A stretch of 64,000 nt of DNA, taken from NCBI RefSeq assembly GCF_932526225.1, contig NC_064048.1:3299597-3363596 (forward strand), written 5' to 3'. This stretch comes from Nematostella vectensis (Eukaryota; Cnidaria; Anthozoa; Actiniaria; Edwardsiidae). A program made the position numbers and the translations under genes. Shown here piece by piece: positions 15,101 to 26,700 of this stretch. The notes beneath the pieces were generated by a model that saw only the letters and a program-made list of their open reading frames with translations, did not search any database and was not told where the DNA came from. How positions within the stretch are numbered: position 1 is the stretch's first letter; the number at the start of each line of letters is the position of its first letter.

Positions 15101-18100
15101 TAAGTTTGAAAATGTTCCTCATCTACATCTTGTAGCTCAGACAACATAAGTTTGAAAATGTTCCTCATCTACATCTTGTAGCTCAGACAACATAAGTTTG
15201 AAAATGTTCCTCATCTACATCTTGTAGCTCAGACAACATAAGTTTGAAAATGTTCCTCATCTACATCTTGTAGCTCAGACAACATAATTTTGAAAATGTT
15301 ACTCATCTACATCTTGTAGCTCAGACAACATAAGTTTGAAAATGTTCCTCATCTACATCTTATAGCTCACACAACTCAAGTTTGAAAATGTTCCTCCTCT
15401 ACATCTTGTAGCTCAGACAACTCAAGTTTGAAAATGTTCCTCATCTACATCTTGTAGCTCAGACAACATAAGTTTGAAAATGTTCCTCATCTACATCTTG
15501 TAGCTCAGACAACTCAAGTTTGAAAATGTGGTTACCTTTAATTTAGTATATTCATCAGCAATTTTATCCATCTCTGTAGTAGCGGCCTCAAGCTCCCTCT
15601 TAGATTCGTCCAGCTTCATCTCCAACTCTTCATTGGTCTCTTGCAGCATCTACGAGAATTGTCAGACCATACAACAATCAGCCGAGATTCCTTAGTTATA
15701 AAGGAAAGATGAGATTGGCAAAAGCCTCGCTTTAAAGTACTGGGGCCGGTTCCTAGAAAGCAGGTTAGTGCTAACACACAGATAAATACGGCTACCTCGG
15801 CATTTGATTGGATAAAAACGGCATTCATCCCTAGGTTAGCTTTGACATGCTTTCTAGGAACCCGGCCCTGTGCTGTATGTGTGCTGTTACTGTATAGGTT
15901 CGGATTCTAAGGTTATGTAATATAACATCGTTTGGAAGTAGAGAACGTTGGGGAGTTGCCTTATTACATTGATTTTTTCTTTATTTTGCGTTTCAGAGCC
16001 TTAAGCCTGCAAAGTACAAATGCCCTTCTGTAATCGAATTGATTTGACAGTAAGTGTACCTAACCACCATTGTAGCTTGAAAATGGATTTTTAAGCCATA
16101 CCTTAAGCTCGTCCAAATATTCGGAGAGCTCTTTGTTTTTCTTAGCAACTGCCGACTTATAAGTGTCCGCTCCGCCTCGATTCATCGCCATGCTCTCACG
16201 CTGCAAAAAAAAAAGGTTTACGTTATTTTTTTTAAAGAGCTGGTTTGCAATGCTGTTGGGCATGCAACTATGGCAACCCTAACCATCCATTTTAGGTTAT
16301 TTGTACTTGTTCATAGACCTTATTCCTCTTATGAGTCAAATTTACATCTAGCAAAAATAACAACAAATCCATACATGGAAATAAAATAAAGAGGGTTGTA
16401 AATCAAATTGTGTAACTGGAATGGAGTTTGTTTTAAATACACTGTATGCATTTTGGCTTATTTCTTGCAGTTGATTTTTGTTAATTTCCCATTAAAGTAA
16501 CTGTAAGTTCAGTATAAAACATATGCAATGCACTAAAATCATTGTTACCTGTTGCTCTATCTGCTTCTGAAGATCTCTACTGTCTGTGCGAGCTCTGTCA
16601 ACCTGCAAAAAAACAAGCAGTGGAAACATGTGATTTGAAAATGATTTTACAAAGGAACTGCATATAAACAACAAGAAGGCACAGCTATAGGGCTCAATTG
16701 ACCTTTTCTGAAACATTAGCAAACAAACCCTCTATTTTAAATAGTTTACAGTGACTACCGTAAGTATACAACATGCTTGTTTCACTAAGCTGTTTATAAA
16801 ATAGGTGTTTTCCTTAAACATTAGGCATTTGGCTGCAAAATAGTCTTTTTTAAGTTGATAAAAAAGTTCAATTTCAAGCCTTGTATAAGTTCAAAGTTGC
16901 TAGACCATTTCTCAAATGATAAACCCTCAGTTGTCTATTTTGATAGTTTGCATGCTGTTCTAATGTGCATACTGTACATTTATTAATCAAAGCACACAAA
17001 CAAGTGTCTAACTTGGGAGCAACCTTTTTTTAAAACACCTTAATTCAGTTAAAGCCAAATTGTCACCAGTTTACCTAAACCCATTAAAAAACAAAAGAAT
17101 CCACTCTAATTTATCAATCACATCCTCGCATTTCCAATAGACACAATGTTTTCAATATTTTGGAATATTTCTTTTGTTTTCTGTTAAAAATCATTGGAGA
17201 TTGTTAAGTAATTGACCGGAAGTAAACTGGTGACAATGCATCTTTAAGTAAACCAAAAATTTTGATGGTTGGCATAAGAGCTAATCATACTCACATCTCG
17301 CTTCAGGTTTCTGTTCTCTCTCTCAAGCTCCTCCAGCTTGTTACCGAGCTGCAATAAAAAATAAATAAAAACCTTGACAAAAAAAAAACATGAAAATGAT
17401 AGAAACACTGAAAAGATGGCAGCGAACAATCCCTGACCTGCCATAGCCTCCCTTCCATGTTCAAATTTACACATCTAGCTTCATTAGCTAAGGGATCTTG
17501 TAAATTTAAAAAAATATCAAAAATCGTTGGGGCTGGGACAAAAAAAAGAAAACTGGAAAATGTGTTTTATTTTGTAAATAATATTGTGCCATATTATATT
17601 ATATTACATTACATTACATTACATTACATTACATTACATTACATTACATTACATTACATTACATTACATTATATTATATGGTGTCAAGTCCTGTGGGTGG
17701 GGTCCCCTCCATCCATTTTTTTTCTTGGATTTTTGTTATCTTTTTAACTTTAAACGATCCCAAAGAGTAGAGATTTACCTTTTATCTAAAACTGTTGAAT
17801 GTATTGAGAATTGTTGTAATTTTCTTATTCCAAGCAAACCTTATCTGTTTTGTTCTTCTCTGCAAAGAGAGCTTCATCTTTCTCCTGGACTTCTTGTTCC
17901 AAAACCTGAATAGAATAAAAATTCAGTGAGGCAAAGCTGCTTTGGATCAGTTTGCATACCCATGCAGGAATGCTTTGCTTGAAGCTGTCCTTCTCTTTAT
18001 GTATCGATTAGTTAAGTCTGTTTTATTTCCATTGCTGGCAGTACCAGGCTGTACTGAACTAGGAATATTACAATATCTAAGAGAACAGTGTTTGCTTAAT

Positions 18101-21100
18101 GGCCAAAAACCTCTCCACCATCCCCTGCTCAAAATCCTGCGGTAGCTCTAGGCCTGGTACTATACTCAACCTTAACATCAGCGCATCATTAAACCATGTG
18201 TATGGTTTGTTAATCATCCAACTTACTCTGTTTTGGTTTGAAATGCGCTGAATTTCCCTCATGAAGTCATCGGAGCCCGCACCTGCATGTTTCTAAAAAA
18301 ATAGGAAAAAAAGGAATTTTTATAAAATGGCTCATAAAACTGAGGATATAATATACTGTTACTAATACTCATACACAGGTGCAACACCTAAACATGGGAG
18401 GTCTGCCCCGCTCAGCTTTCTTCTAAGATTATACAGGGGGTTCATTCAGTTTCAGAGAAGGCGGTGGAAATTGATAAGGAGGGGCAGGAAGTTATTAATT
18501 CAATGAAAACATTAATTTCCTTTTTAAAAAAGTAGTAGGCACTCGGGACATAGTGGCTGGTGTAAAAAAAGCTTCACCCCACATTTCGAGGCCCCTTCTC
18601 GCCTTACAAGAAGTGTTAAACAGCAATATTGTCATTACCATTATCACCATTCCTCATCATTGTCTTAGTTTATAACCTTTATCATTAAAAAAACATTACC
18701 AGGTTTACTCATTAAAATCAAGCAACGCTTCCACAAGTTTGAAGAGCTTCATTGGTAATATCTACATGGTATAAAAGAAAGATGGAGGAAACCTAAGCTT
18801 ACCCTATATTCATCATTCTCACGCTGCAAGATGTTGTTCTCATGTTGTAACTCTTGCTCTGCAGAAAACGAAATGATATCACGAAACGATAACACAATAA
18901 CCTAATAGTGCTTATAAACTGTTAAACTGCGACATGACCGAAAAACCTGGAAAACGCGCAATTCCAGATAGAGAGAGTAGACACAATTTCTTACAATGGC
19001 TATAGGTTCCTTGTATTATGGACTGATTTTCAAAACACAAATAACGTGAGGCCGAAGTGCACATAACCAGATTTTGGCTTTTTAAGATAATTTTTCCTTG
19101 ATCATCATTGCCCTGTGTATCAGTTCAGGGACAAAAAGCTCAAATTTCAATGACACTTTAATAAAAGTCGCATAAATTTAAAAAAAGTCGCACTTCATAT
19201 TTTGTTTGCTAAAAGTTATTAAGTACTCAGAGAAATTCTCCGCCTTATACGATGTGAAATGGGCTTATTTGAAGCGTCACGTCATGTTTTTCTGGCATGT
19301 CTTAAACTGCTATTAAACTGTTAGTGGTTGCTGGTGTATCCAGTATCACTTAAAAAGTAAGAAGGGGCACTATCAGCCACATCATAATGCTCGTCGAGAA
19401 AATAAAAATATTTTAACCTGGGATAGCAAAATGGGTGTGGTCAACAGGACTTTTAACACCTTAGAGATAGAAAGCCCAAGCATCAGGTGCTATACCTTTT
19501 TCAGCTGCTTGATTAGCCTCCTCTAAAGCAACAACCGCTACAGAGTTTTTTAACTGAAAAACATAGAAAAATACAAATTGAAGATTATGAAGTAATGCAT
19601 GGCTGACTGGTGCTATAAATGGCCTGCGTCATGCAAGCACGCCCTGGACAACATCAATAAGAACACATTTTAATACAGTAAAAAATCACCAAATTCTGAG
19701 ATATTTCACTTGTTACAGCACAACCAGTAAAACCCTGAACACTTAAGATATGTGTGTAATGTTTATTGTCTTCTGACGAATCAGACACAAGAGTTTAGAC
19801 ACTGAGACATGTTTCTAGTTGACTGTTTGAATATCTCGAGAGTGATTAGTCGGAACAAACATTCCTTACATATTTCCAGTGTTCACAGATTATTGGTTGA
19901 GCTGTAAATTGAGGTTACACAATTCACCTTTTGCCATCCTAACATGCTAAAACAAATAAGTGCACATAAATGTATAATAAATTACGGTAAATAAGGAATA
20001 GAATATTTCATAGAGCTATTTGAAAGGTTAAGCAGCCTCACGTGTGTTCTAGTACAGGGTTTATCTGCATAATTAAGAACGTTTTTCTAGAGTGAAATAT
20101 GTTTGCAGAGAAAAAAAACTTACTTTTGATATAGCGTGTGCCACTTGAAACAAATGCACCATCTTCGTCGGGTCTGATGCATCTGGCATATCAGCATCAA
20201 TAGAAACCTATACACATGTAATACATTAATACTTTAGTGATGCAATATTACAGTGCAACCAGTAAGACAATGCCTCTTTTGACAAACAATAAGCAAAAAT
20301 GTGGAAAAATAAAACTTGTATAGACTTGTTTATATCTAGAACTGTTTATACTACTAAATCTATATAGTATGTCTCACATGTGATTGGTCGTAACAAACAT
20401 TCAATAATATTGCTGCTATTTAGGGCTTTACAGGTCATGATGTATTTGAGTTGAGGATGAACAATGTCAATAAAATCAACATCTTTTATTCGATTCATTA
20501 AAGAGAGTAACAGGAATTTAAAAAAAATTATGCATTGAATACAATGTATGGCTGGTCAATTTGGTGTACAATAGAACCCTGTCAACTCAACACTCAGAAG
20601 AATATGATTAAGTGGGGAGTTTAAAGTAGCAAAGAATACTATAACATTACCTTTATTATGGCAAAGACATTTTTTTTTATCTTCTCGAGACAAATTTTGC
20701 TTGAAGACTTTGTGTAAGCATCAAGGTGTTTTAATTCTTTTTGATTCTCTTATCACTTACTGGAACCCGGTGTTTTGTACATCCGGGACCTACTACATTA
20801 CCTTTATTCTGGCAAAGAGCAATTTTTTTTTATCATCTTCTTGAGATAATAAGAACAAACGAATTTTGCTTGAAGTGTTGTGTAAGCATCAATGTTAAAA
20901 AAGGGAAGTCTGCATGGGGTTGTCCCAAGCATAAGAAACGAGGGGGAAGACTTTTATATGAAAGATACTCTTCTTGATGGCTTCTCTTTTCTTAGTTTGT
21001 CCCTACAACCCACTTCCAGGTTATCAGCGAAGATTCCTAATCTTTTCCAAAATAGCAAAATCAAAACATTGATACAAAATGTTTGGTTACGCTTTTATGT

Positions 21101-23282
21101 TATCTAGTACATGTCAGAAAATCGTGATAAAACTTGCCCTATTTACTTCCCGTTGCGCTTTCCTGCTTTTCCTTAATTGTTATTCTCGTGGCAAAATTCA
21201 AAACTCACGCAATTGCTTGGTTTTCACCTCTTATTGGTGGGTCTGTTTATCTAGAGCTGATGGCATGATCACCTCTTATTGGTGGGTCTGTTTATCTAGA
21301 GCTGATGGTATGATCACCTCTTATTGGTGGGTCTGTTTATCTAGAGCTGATGGTATGATCACCTCTTATTGGTGGGTCTGTTTATCTAGAGCTGATGGTA
21401 TGATCACCTCTTATTGGTGGGTCTGTTTATCTAGAGCTGATGGTATGATCACCTCTTATTGGTCGGTCTGTTTATCTAGAGCTGATGGTATGATCGCCTT
21501 TTATTGGTCGGTCTGTTTATCTAGAGCTGATGGTATGATCACCTCTTATTGGTGGGTCTGTTTATCTAGAGCTGATGGTATGATAGCCTCGTTGACAGAT
21601 AACTCAAGAAGGTATTGCACTCTCCAAGTACTTTCAACCCAGCTTTTTTCGGCTTCGAATTCCACGTATTTCTGAACTTCAAAACCCTAATGTGCGTAAA
21701 GTATAAAAGCTATCACTGCACAATTTGGCACACTGCTACGCTACAGCATTTATTCAAGAGTGATACAGTGTGTGGCTTTTGAGGGATTTTAAGCAGATCG
21801 TATTTTATGTCCTTCGGTGTTGTGCTACCTGGGAATTATTCAATCCTTTAACTTTGACTCAAATTTGGATAGGGACAAAGAAAAATATCTCAAAAGCTGC
21901 ACATAGTCTGGTAGGTGTGTCTATATGGTGATCGACATAAGCCGTAAAAAGTAAAGATCTGCTGTATAGTTAAGTCTTATAAGGTATTTTAAGGGATGTG
22001 ATTGGCTGAAAAAAGTGTGTGATTAAAACATGTGATTAAAGCGCATGAAATAAACCATTTCATAATACCTCGAAACAAATAGGATTATTGTAATTCCTAT
22101 TTATTAAGCTTTCTAATGACATAGAGCATATTTGATTAAATCTAACGTGCGTATTGACATTTTTCCACAACACTTTGGGTTTTTTGGCATCCCACGGGCT
22201 GAAGGCACCCTGTCACCTTAAGTTGGGTTCAATTCTACTTTTTGAAAAAAAAAGTGCATTTCTAAGTAATTCTTTTCTGCATACAATAGTTCAATCATAT
22301 CAAAGAATGGGGAACAGAATAGTAACCTAATAAGCTAGTTCACATTTACTTGTGGTGCAGAATCCCTGGTTACAATAGTTGATTTGCACTAACACAACAT
22401 GTGACTCACACATACTCAGGCTTTAAGCAGCAAAATAAAGACAACAAAAAGCAACACAGCCATATAGTTTTTTTTGTCAGAAAGGGCTTCTTTTCACTTA
22501 AGATTTTATTTGTGTTCGTCGTTCTCTGGTGTGATAGGGGCAGTCATTTCTGTGATAATGTTGGCTTCGATATGTCACTCAAGAAAAACATGTGATCAGT
22601 CAGTGCAAGTCACCTTTTAGGAAAAAAATGCACCAAAGTCACAAAAGCCAGCAAGTTTCTCTGTAAATGTTTGGACTATCCCCCAAATAGGCAATCTGCC
22701 ATGCCAAACTGCAGTTGCTATGTCAACAGCAAATACTATATGGGGTACTAGTTTTACTATAAAATGTGTCCAAGCTTGTAACAGCATTTGCTGAGAAACC
22801 TGAGGAAAAGGAATACGGAGGCATAAATGTCATATGGTATCTGATGATCCTTCAAGAAGACATTTTCCAGTTTTAGGTGGGCAAGAGGATCAGACCCATG
22901 TTTGTTATACTGTATCATTATCTTATATCATTATAATCATGAATGACAATATCAGGTAAATTTATAGTTTCACAAGAACTAAATAACGCTTTTCAATGTG
23001 TATTGTAGTTGTTAGTAACTTATAAAAAACAGGAAACTTTCATATTCTATCCTTAAAAAAATGTCAGAGCATAATCCTGTTTAGCGCGCAAAGTGGTGAG
23101 TTTTATCGCCTTTACATTGTGACTGACCTCATAGGAGAAGATTGGAGCGTTAACATAAATTACTGAGAAATAAACCAACTTACCGCGTCCAAATAAGCCA
23201 ACATTTCTTCTGCGGCATCTTCATTCTCACTCAGATCGACCGGATCGGCGCTCAAAACTTTACCCCAGTCAAGTGGCGCCAT
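132..23282 (-). CDS. CEP290: CEP290-like ciliary transition-zone coiled-coil protein, N-terminal 698 residues (22 exons, 3' end outside window)
   Basis: CEP290 is a long coiled-coil protein of the ciliary transition zone and centriolar satellites. Exons read on the minus strand (high to low): 23184-23282, 20124-20207, 19496-19553, 18803-18858, 18227-18292, 17840-17905, 17295-17348, 16549-16602, 16102-16200, 15536-15649, 13747-13815, 13570-13659, 12694-12816, 12094-12147, 10899-10962, 9969-10069, 9591-9662, 8644-8714, 2940-3132, 1756-1829, 883-1000, 132-446. All have GT/AG borders and compatible phases; they sum to 2094 nt with no stop. Diagnostic matches to vertebrate CEP290 are the start MAPLDWGKVLSADP, AVNVKVEEWK in exon 12, NEELRERLGMDP in exon 19, IERLEEERVNLKKQ in exon 20 and EENKQLEIGMREIL in exon 22. 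Order and spacing follow human residues 1 to about 630 of about 2479. The sequence is almost all heptad-rich and Glu/Lys-rich. The start is chosen because its first residues match the family. Identity is secure; single splice borders could shift by a codon. Confidence 0.94.
690..850 (-). repeat. Three-copy tandem repeat (about 62 bp) resembling CEP290 exon 21
   Basis: Three consecutive copies carry the core CAAATCTTCTACTGACAGGG or a degraded form. The same core is found inside exon 21 as CAAATCTCCTACTAACAGGG. The copies lie directly downstream of the exon-21 donor (sense direction), so they look like exon-derived tandem duplications into the intron. Confidence 0.75.
883..1000 (-). CDS. CEP290: CEP290 exon 21
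   Basis: Encodes AVELGITADDLVDVEDEPDR...EEARSR, corresponding to the human stretch SATSGLTTEDLNLTENISQGD. Phase 2 in, phase 0 out. An internal segment (about 905-940) recurs three times just past its donor; see the repeat at 690-850. Confidence 0.88.
1085..1530 (-). mobile_element. tRNA-derived SINE-like element with tandemly repeated body
   Basis: On the minus strand an A-box-like TGGCGCAGTTGG (complement of 1500-1511) and a B-box-like GGTTCAATTCC (complement of 1443-1453) are spaced as in a tRNA head. The downstream body (about 1190-1400) holds two to three copies of an approximately 90-bp unit with CCACGAAACCATCAATTTCG. No intact tRNA fold with a proper anticodon arm is evident, so this is called a SINE and not a tRNA gene. 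Confidence 0.65.
2283..2497. repeat. 15-bp AT-rich minisatellite (AAAATATCAAATAAC)n
   Basis: About 14 copies of a 15-bp unit, some with an extra AAC triplet, in the CEP290 intron between exons 19 and 20. The period is a multiple of three, which keeps frames open on both strands; there is no gene-like sequence. Confidence 0.9.
2940..3132 (-). CDS. CEP290: CEP290 exon 19, best-conserved exon, with an all-C polypyrimidine tract
   Basis: Encodes 64 residues (NIESLTASVNKLSL...ALNRVLVKE) that align without gaps to human CEP290. Its acceptor is a run of about 14 C residues followed by TAG, seen on the plus strand as the G run at about 3137-3150. An uninterrupted C tract is an unusual and slippage-prone acceptor. 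Confidence 0.92.
3379..8643. repeat. 5.3-kb, 22-bp minisatellite carrying about 240 copies of a splice donor
   Basis: The sense-strand (minus) unit is CGAGATCAGTAAGTCATACATA or the variant with CAATATCA in place of CGAGATCA. Nearly every unit carries CA-GTAAGT, identical to the true donor of CEP290 exon 18 that forms the right edge. Higher-order structure is visible: the rare variant GATAGTG (plus strand) occurs at 6490, 7743 and 8183, the last two exactly 440 bp (20 units) apart. A short unit lacking TA (GACTTCTGATATT) recurs near 4790, 5470 and 6725. The array fills almost the whole 5.5-kb intron 18. Confidence 0.97.
8644..8714 (-). CDS. CEP290: CEP290 exon 18, whose splice donor is the edge copy of a 5.3-kb minisatellite
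   Basis: The exon encodes GEYGLSEAVQEIKDHKAQLQ-IRD and ends in phase 2 with the bases CA, followed by GTAAGT. Exon 19 (2940-3132) supplies the missing base and continues with NIESLTASVNKLSL, aligning with human IRDREIEILTKEINKLEL. The last 11 exon bases plus the donor are the same sequence as one unit of the tandem array that fills the next 5.3 kb of intron. Read-through of the donor meets an in-frame TAA at once, so any downstream donor in the array would truncate the protein near residue 465. Confidence 0.9.
9050..9578. repeat. GATCGTATGACTGTCT-type minisatellite next to the CEP290 exon 17 donor
   Basis: Irregular tandem array of units such as CTGATTGTCTGATCGTATGA, period about 17-34 bp. 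It ends about 12 nt from the exon 17 donor (exon end 9591) and fills most of the intron to exon 18. A poorer CTGTCTGTC-like stretch continues to about 8765. Confidence 0.85.
10511..10882. mobile_element. MITE family B, copy 1 (about 370 bp)
   Basis: Inverted ends carrying ACAGAGCAAAAAATGGCA and its complement TGCCATTTTTTGCTCTGT. The internal sequence (CTTCGGTAAGCTTGAATTTT; GAACTCCTTGTATGCGGAAT) is shared with copies at 26700 and 51879. No coding capacity. Confidence 0.8.
11100..11225. mobile_element. 126-bp near-perfect palindrome (MITE-like hairpin)
   Basis: The left arm TACACCAAAAACTGGAATTC is exactly complementary to the right arm GAATTCCAGTTTTTGGTGTA. Complementarity extends through CGACTCTGCCAAAT and, less exactly, to the centre. 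In the CEP290 intron between exons 14 and 15. Confidence 0.85.
11471..11720. mobile_element. MITE family A, copy 1
   Basis: Roughly 250-bp element with ends like AAAGCCGCATTGTCACCAGT and the complement ACTGGTGACAATGCGGCTTT. The internal block CTTCCAATAGACACACTGCT is shared by the copies in this window. Confidence 0.85.
12335..12640. repeat. About four tandem copies (76 bp) of MITE family C ends
   Basis: CGCATCCTTATTGGCCTACT ... AAGGTGGCCACGGTAGC recurs with starts near 12360, 12437, 12514 and 12590. The unit is the terminal part of the dispersed family C element, so one end of a transposon has been amplified in tandem. It sits about 50 nt inside the intron that follows CEP290 exon 13. Confidence 0.85.
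14291..15529. repeat. 46-bp minisatellite (about 27 copies) starting at the CEP290 exon 10 donor
   Basis: Unit (plus strand) begins ACATCTTGTAGCTCAGACAA and ends AAAATGTTCCTCATCT, and is highly homogeneous. The right edge merges with the exon 10 donor: the donor-side sequence reads GGTAACCACATTTTCAAACT where units read GAGGAACATTTTCAAACT. Confidence 0.96.
15741..15871. mobile_element. MITE family D, copy 1 (131 bp)
   Basis: Inverted ends GGGGCCGGTTCCTAGAAAGC and GCTTTCTAGGAACCCGGCCC. In the CEP290 intron between exons 9 and 10. Confidence 0.8.
17050..17247. mobile_element. MITE family A, copy 2 (shortened)
   Basis: Ends AAAGCCAAATTGTCACCAGT and AAACTGGTGACAATGCATCT; the internal block TTCCAATAGACACAATGTTT is shared. 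About 50 bp shorter than the others. Confidence 0.83.
17596..17680. repeat. (ATTAC)n pentanucleotide microsatellite
   Basis: About 17 units of ATTAC/ATTAT in the CEP290 intron between exons 6 and 7. Confidence 0.95.
20208..23183. other. CEP290 intron 1 (3 kb), no coding signal
   Basis: Holds an imperfect duplication (about 20645-20730 against 20795-20890, both ACATTACCTTTATT...TTTTGCTTGAAG...TGTAAGCATCAA) and the 45-bp array at 21226-21585. The 198-codon open frame there is an artefact of the array period. Otherwise nothing recognisable. Confidence 0.7.
21226..21585. repeat. 45-bp tandem repeat, 8 copies
   Basis: Unit CACCTCTTATTGGTGGGTCT ... TATCTAGAGCTGATGGTATGAT. Nearly identical copies in CEP290 intron 1. 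Each unit carries an ATTGG (inverted CCAAT) core, but no promoter role is shown. Confidence 0.95.
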
Positions 23283-23713
23283 AATTGAGATCAGGAATTA
23301 ACACCCACAATATACAGCTGAGTCATTTCTCTAGGAATTGTCATATCGCCATTAAAACGAAGGAATAAATAAAGCTGTAATTTTGAAACTTCACAGTAAA
23401 GCTTCTGCCGCCATTTTTGAAATGGTATTTTGAATGGAAACGAGGCCAGTTATTACGAGATATTTGATTGGTCAAGATACATTGCTTTATTGGCCATTTT
23501 GATTGGCTAATTTTATATACAAATATCTGTATCATTATATCAATGACGTATGTGATGCACCCATTTTTTCTGCGCCAATAGAAAAGTCTGTAAAGTCTAT
23601 GAACTAGCATTACGATGTCCAACCAATTACAAGCTCTTTTAGAATTGGAGGAATGAGGCGACCGTGTGTGGAATGTTTAGAATTTTGATGTTGATACTGT
23701 CAAGAGTACAAAG
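23283..23713. promoter_or_regulatory. Head-to-head promoter interval of CEP290 and parvin, with five CCAAT/ATTGG boxes
   Basis: Only 431 bp separate the two divergent start codons. ATTGG occurs at 23467-23471, 23489-23493 and 23502-23506, and CCAAT at 23575-23579 and 23623-23627. The three ATTGG copies lie on one side and the two CCAAT copies on the other. CCAAT boxes are bound by NF-Y and are typical of bidirectional promoters. Transcription start sites cannot be seen from sequence. Confidence 0.6.
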
Positions 23714-26700
23714 ATGGCGGCCAGCCCTCGTCCTCCAGGGAGCCCTATTCCTACGTCTCCTGGCGGAACGCTAAAGCGTGACAACTCGAAAAAAGATGCT
23801 GGTGTATTTGGATGGATGGGGACATTATCTCGTCGGAAGAAGGCAGATTCCGAAGGTTTGTTTTAAGCATAATTCCCAATGATACCTCCCCTAAAAAGAG
23901 CAACCAATATCGTGTTTTGACGTTTTTTTATTATACATCTGTCATTGGATGAACGTTGTTTGCGTACATATCGGGAAGATCGAACTGCACAAGTTAAATG
24001 ATTTACATGGTTTTTATTTAGGTGTTTCTTGAAGACGAAAAAACGTATATTAAATCGAGCAGAATCACAGGAAATGCCACACACACCCAAAGATAGATAT
24101 AAAAGGCGGGCTTTATATAAACTTAAATCATTTTCACCATNNNNNNNNNNNNNNNNNNNNNNNNNNNNNNNNNNNNNNNNNNNNNNNNNNNNNNNNNNNN
24201 NNNNNNNNNNNNNNNNNNNNNNNNNNNNNNNNNNNNNNNNNNNNNNNNNNNNNNNNNNNNNNNNNNNNNNNNNNNNNNNNNNNNNNNNNNNNNNNNNNNN
24301 NNNNNNNNNNNNNNNNNNNNNNNNNNNNNNNNNNNNNNNNTAACACAGACTGTCGAAAACCAGGTAAGTCATTCAGTCAGAAACCTGGTTCCATCAAAAC
24401 TAGTTTAAGCCGCATTGTCACCAGTTTACTTCCGGAGGTCCAACCGAAACCTCAACCGTTAAAAGACAAAAGAATCTATTAGAATCCGAGATATTAAACA
24501 GGCCATCCACTCTAAATTATTAATCACATCCTCTAAGAAACTTCCAATAGACACACTGCTTTCGATATTTCAAAATGTTTTTCGCGTTTTCCATTAAATA
24601 CGGCCGGAAGTAAACTGGTGACAATGTGGCTTTAATCATTGGCACAATGCTTTCTTTCACAGTCGATGGAGGGCATGAACGTCTGCTGTGTAAACTAAAA
24701 ATGTAATTTAAAAATGTCCACTATATTGTAGAGTTATTAGCCAACACATTTTGTCCAAGCTATTGTTGTCGTCCTTGCTTAGGGTTTTATTTTTTTGTCA
24801 TTTCTACCCCAAATCTATATAATATATATTATTGTTGCTGGCAACAAAGGCAGCTATCTTAAACCCCTGATAGCATACTGTTCTTATATGATTGACGCTA
24901 CCTACTGTAGCATACCATCTTTCAAAGAATTTGAAGAAAAATATAAACACAGAATGTAATATTTACAGTGAATGATAATTTCATGACAACACAAAAAGGC
25001 CATGCTTATCAACCTTGGAGAAGATAGATTCCACTTGATTTCATCCAATGGTTGAATTAAATGAATGCCTTATAATATCCTCGAATAATCATCTTGTTTT
25101 ATTTCTTTTCATTAGCAAGCAAAATTATCAGTATTGATTGGGGAGATAAACAAGGTTCTTCTTGTGCCTCAACACAGAGCAAAGTGGACGCCAGAGAGTA
25201 AGCACTTCTCATTCTTTATAAACTTGGGCCTTTTTTTTTTGGGGGGGGGGGTCTGGTTTAGGCTACCCTGTTGTTTTATTGTGCTACATGACCCCTCCCC
25301 CCATGGATTAGACCCCATGGTTAGGTTTGGTTTAAATAACTGGAACCCAACTCGGCTAAATACTAAGCAAATAGCCAATCCCAATGAGCTGGTGAGGGAT
25401 AGCAAGTTACATAAATAATACTGTATTTCCTGTGTTTTATACTGCATTCATCACAATCAAGCATTTTCAAAAGAAGACACCTCTACTATAAAAAGTATAA
25501 ACAACAATGTGAATGACAAAAACAAATTTACTTGAAGGGATTCACTCGAAGGATACTGTGGCTATCCTACATCTCCTTGTGGCTTTGGCAAGACACTTTA
25601 ACAACCAGAAAAAGCTGACTCCTGATGTCAAGATTCACACCATGCATGTGCAGGTATTGATGTACACTACACATGTACACCTTGTATGTACAGGTATTGA
25701 TATACACTACACATGTACACCTTGTATGTACAGGTATTGATACACATTCCACATGTACACCATGTCTGTACAGGTATTGAAACACATTCCACATGTACAC
25801 CTTGTATGTACAGGTATTGATATACACTACACATGTACACCTTGTATGTACAGGTATTGATGTACACTACACATGTACACCTTGTATGTACAGGTATTGA
25901 TATACACTACACATGTACACCTTGTATGTACAGGTATTGATACACATTCCACATGTACACCATGTCTGTACAGGTATTGAAACACATTCCACATGTACAC
26001 CTTGTATGTACAGGTATTGATATACACTACACATATACACCTTGTATGTACAGGTATTGATATACACTACACATGTACACCTTGTATGTACAGGTATTGA
26101 TATACATTACACATGTACACCTTGTATGTACAGGTATTGATATACACTACACATGTACACTTTGTATGTACAGGTATTGATATACACTACACATGTACAC
26201 CATGTATGTACAGGTATTGATATACACTACACATGTACACCATGTATGTACAGGTATTGATACACACTACACATGTACACCATGTATGTACAGGTATTGA
26301 TATACATTACACATGTACACCTTGTATGTACAGGTATTGATACACATTCCACATGTACATCACCTCAATCTCATCAGCACCTTAATCTTAATGTCTTATA
26401 TTCCATTAATATGTCCTAAACCCAAGTTATTTTTGACAGTAGAACAAATGAAATTATGAGTGTTAAACACCTATTTTGTTTAAAGGTTACACTAAAAAAT
26501 GTGTGTTTGGTAGCCAAAAAAACTTTGTTGGTATCAAATGACTAAGCAAATAAGCATAAATACAAAGGTTTAGCATTCTTGTGTTTCTTTAAACATTCAC
26601 ATGGCTTATTTATACTAAAATTCAGCCATTTATATGTCACCCATGAAGCACAGGATACAGCTTGACACATGTTTTTTTAAGATGTTATTTGAGATAGGTG

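Noticed and set aside
21079-21675. 198-codon plus-strand open frame with SYWWVCLSRADGMI repeats
   Set aside because: Produced by the 45-bp array, whose period is a multiple of three; it lies in CEP290 intron 1 and has no family resemblance.
25567-26067. Overlapping minus-strand frames coding CTYKVYMC-type repeats
   Set aside because: The 40-bp parvin array read in shifting frames.
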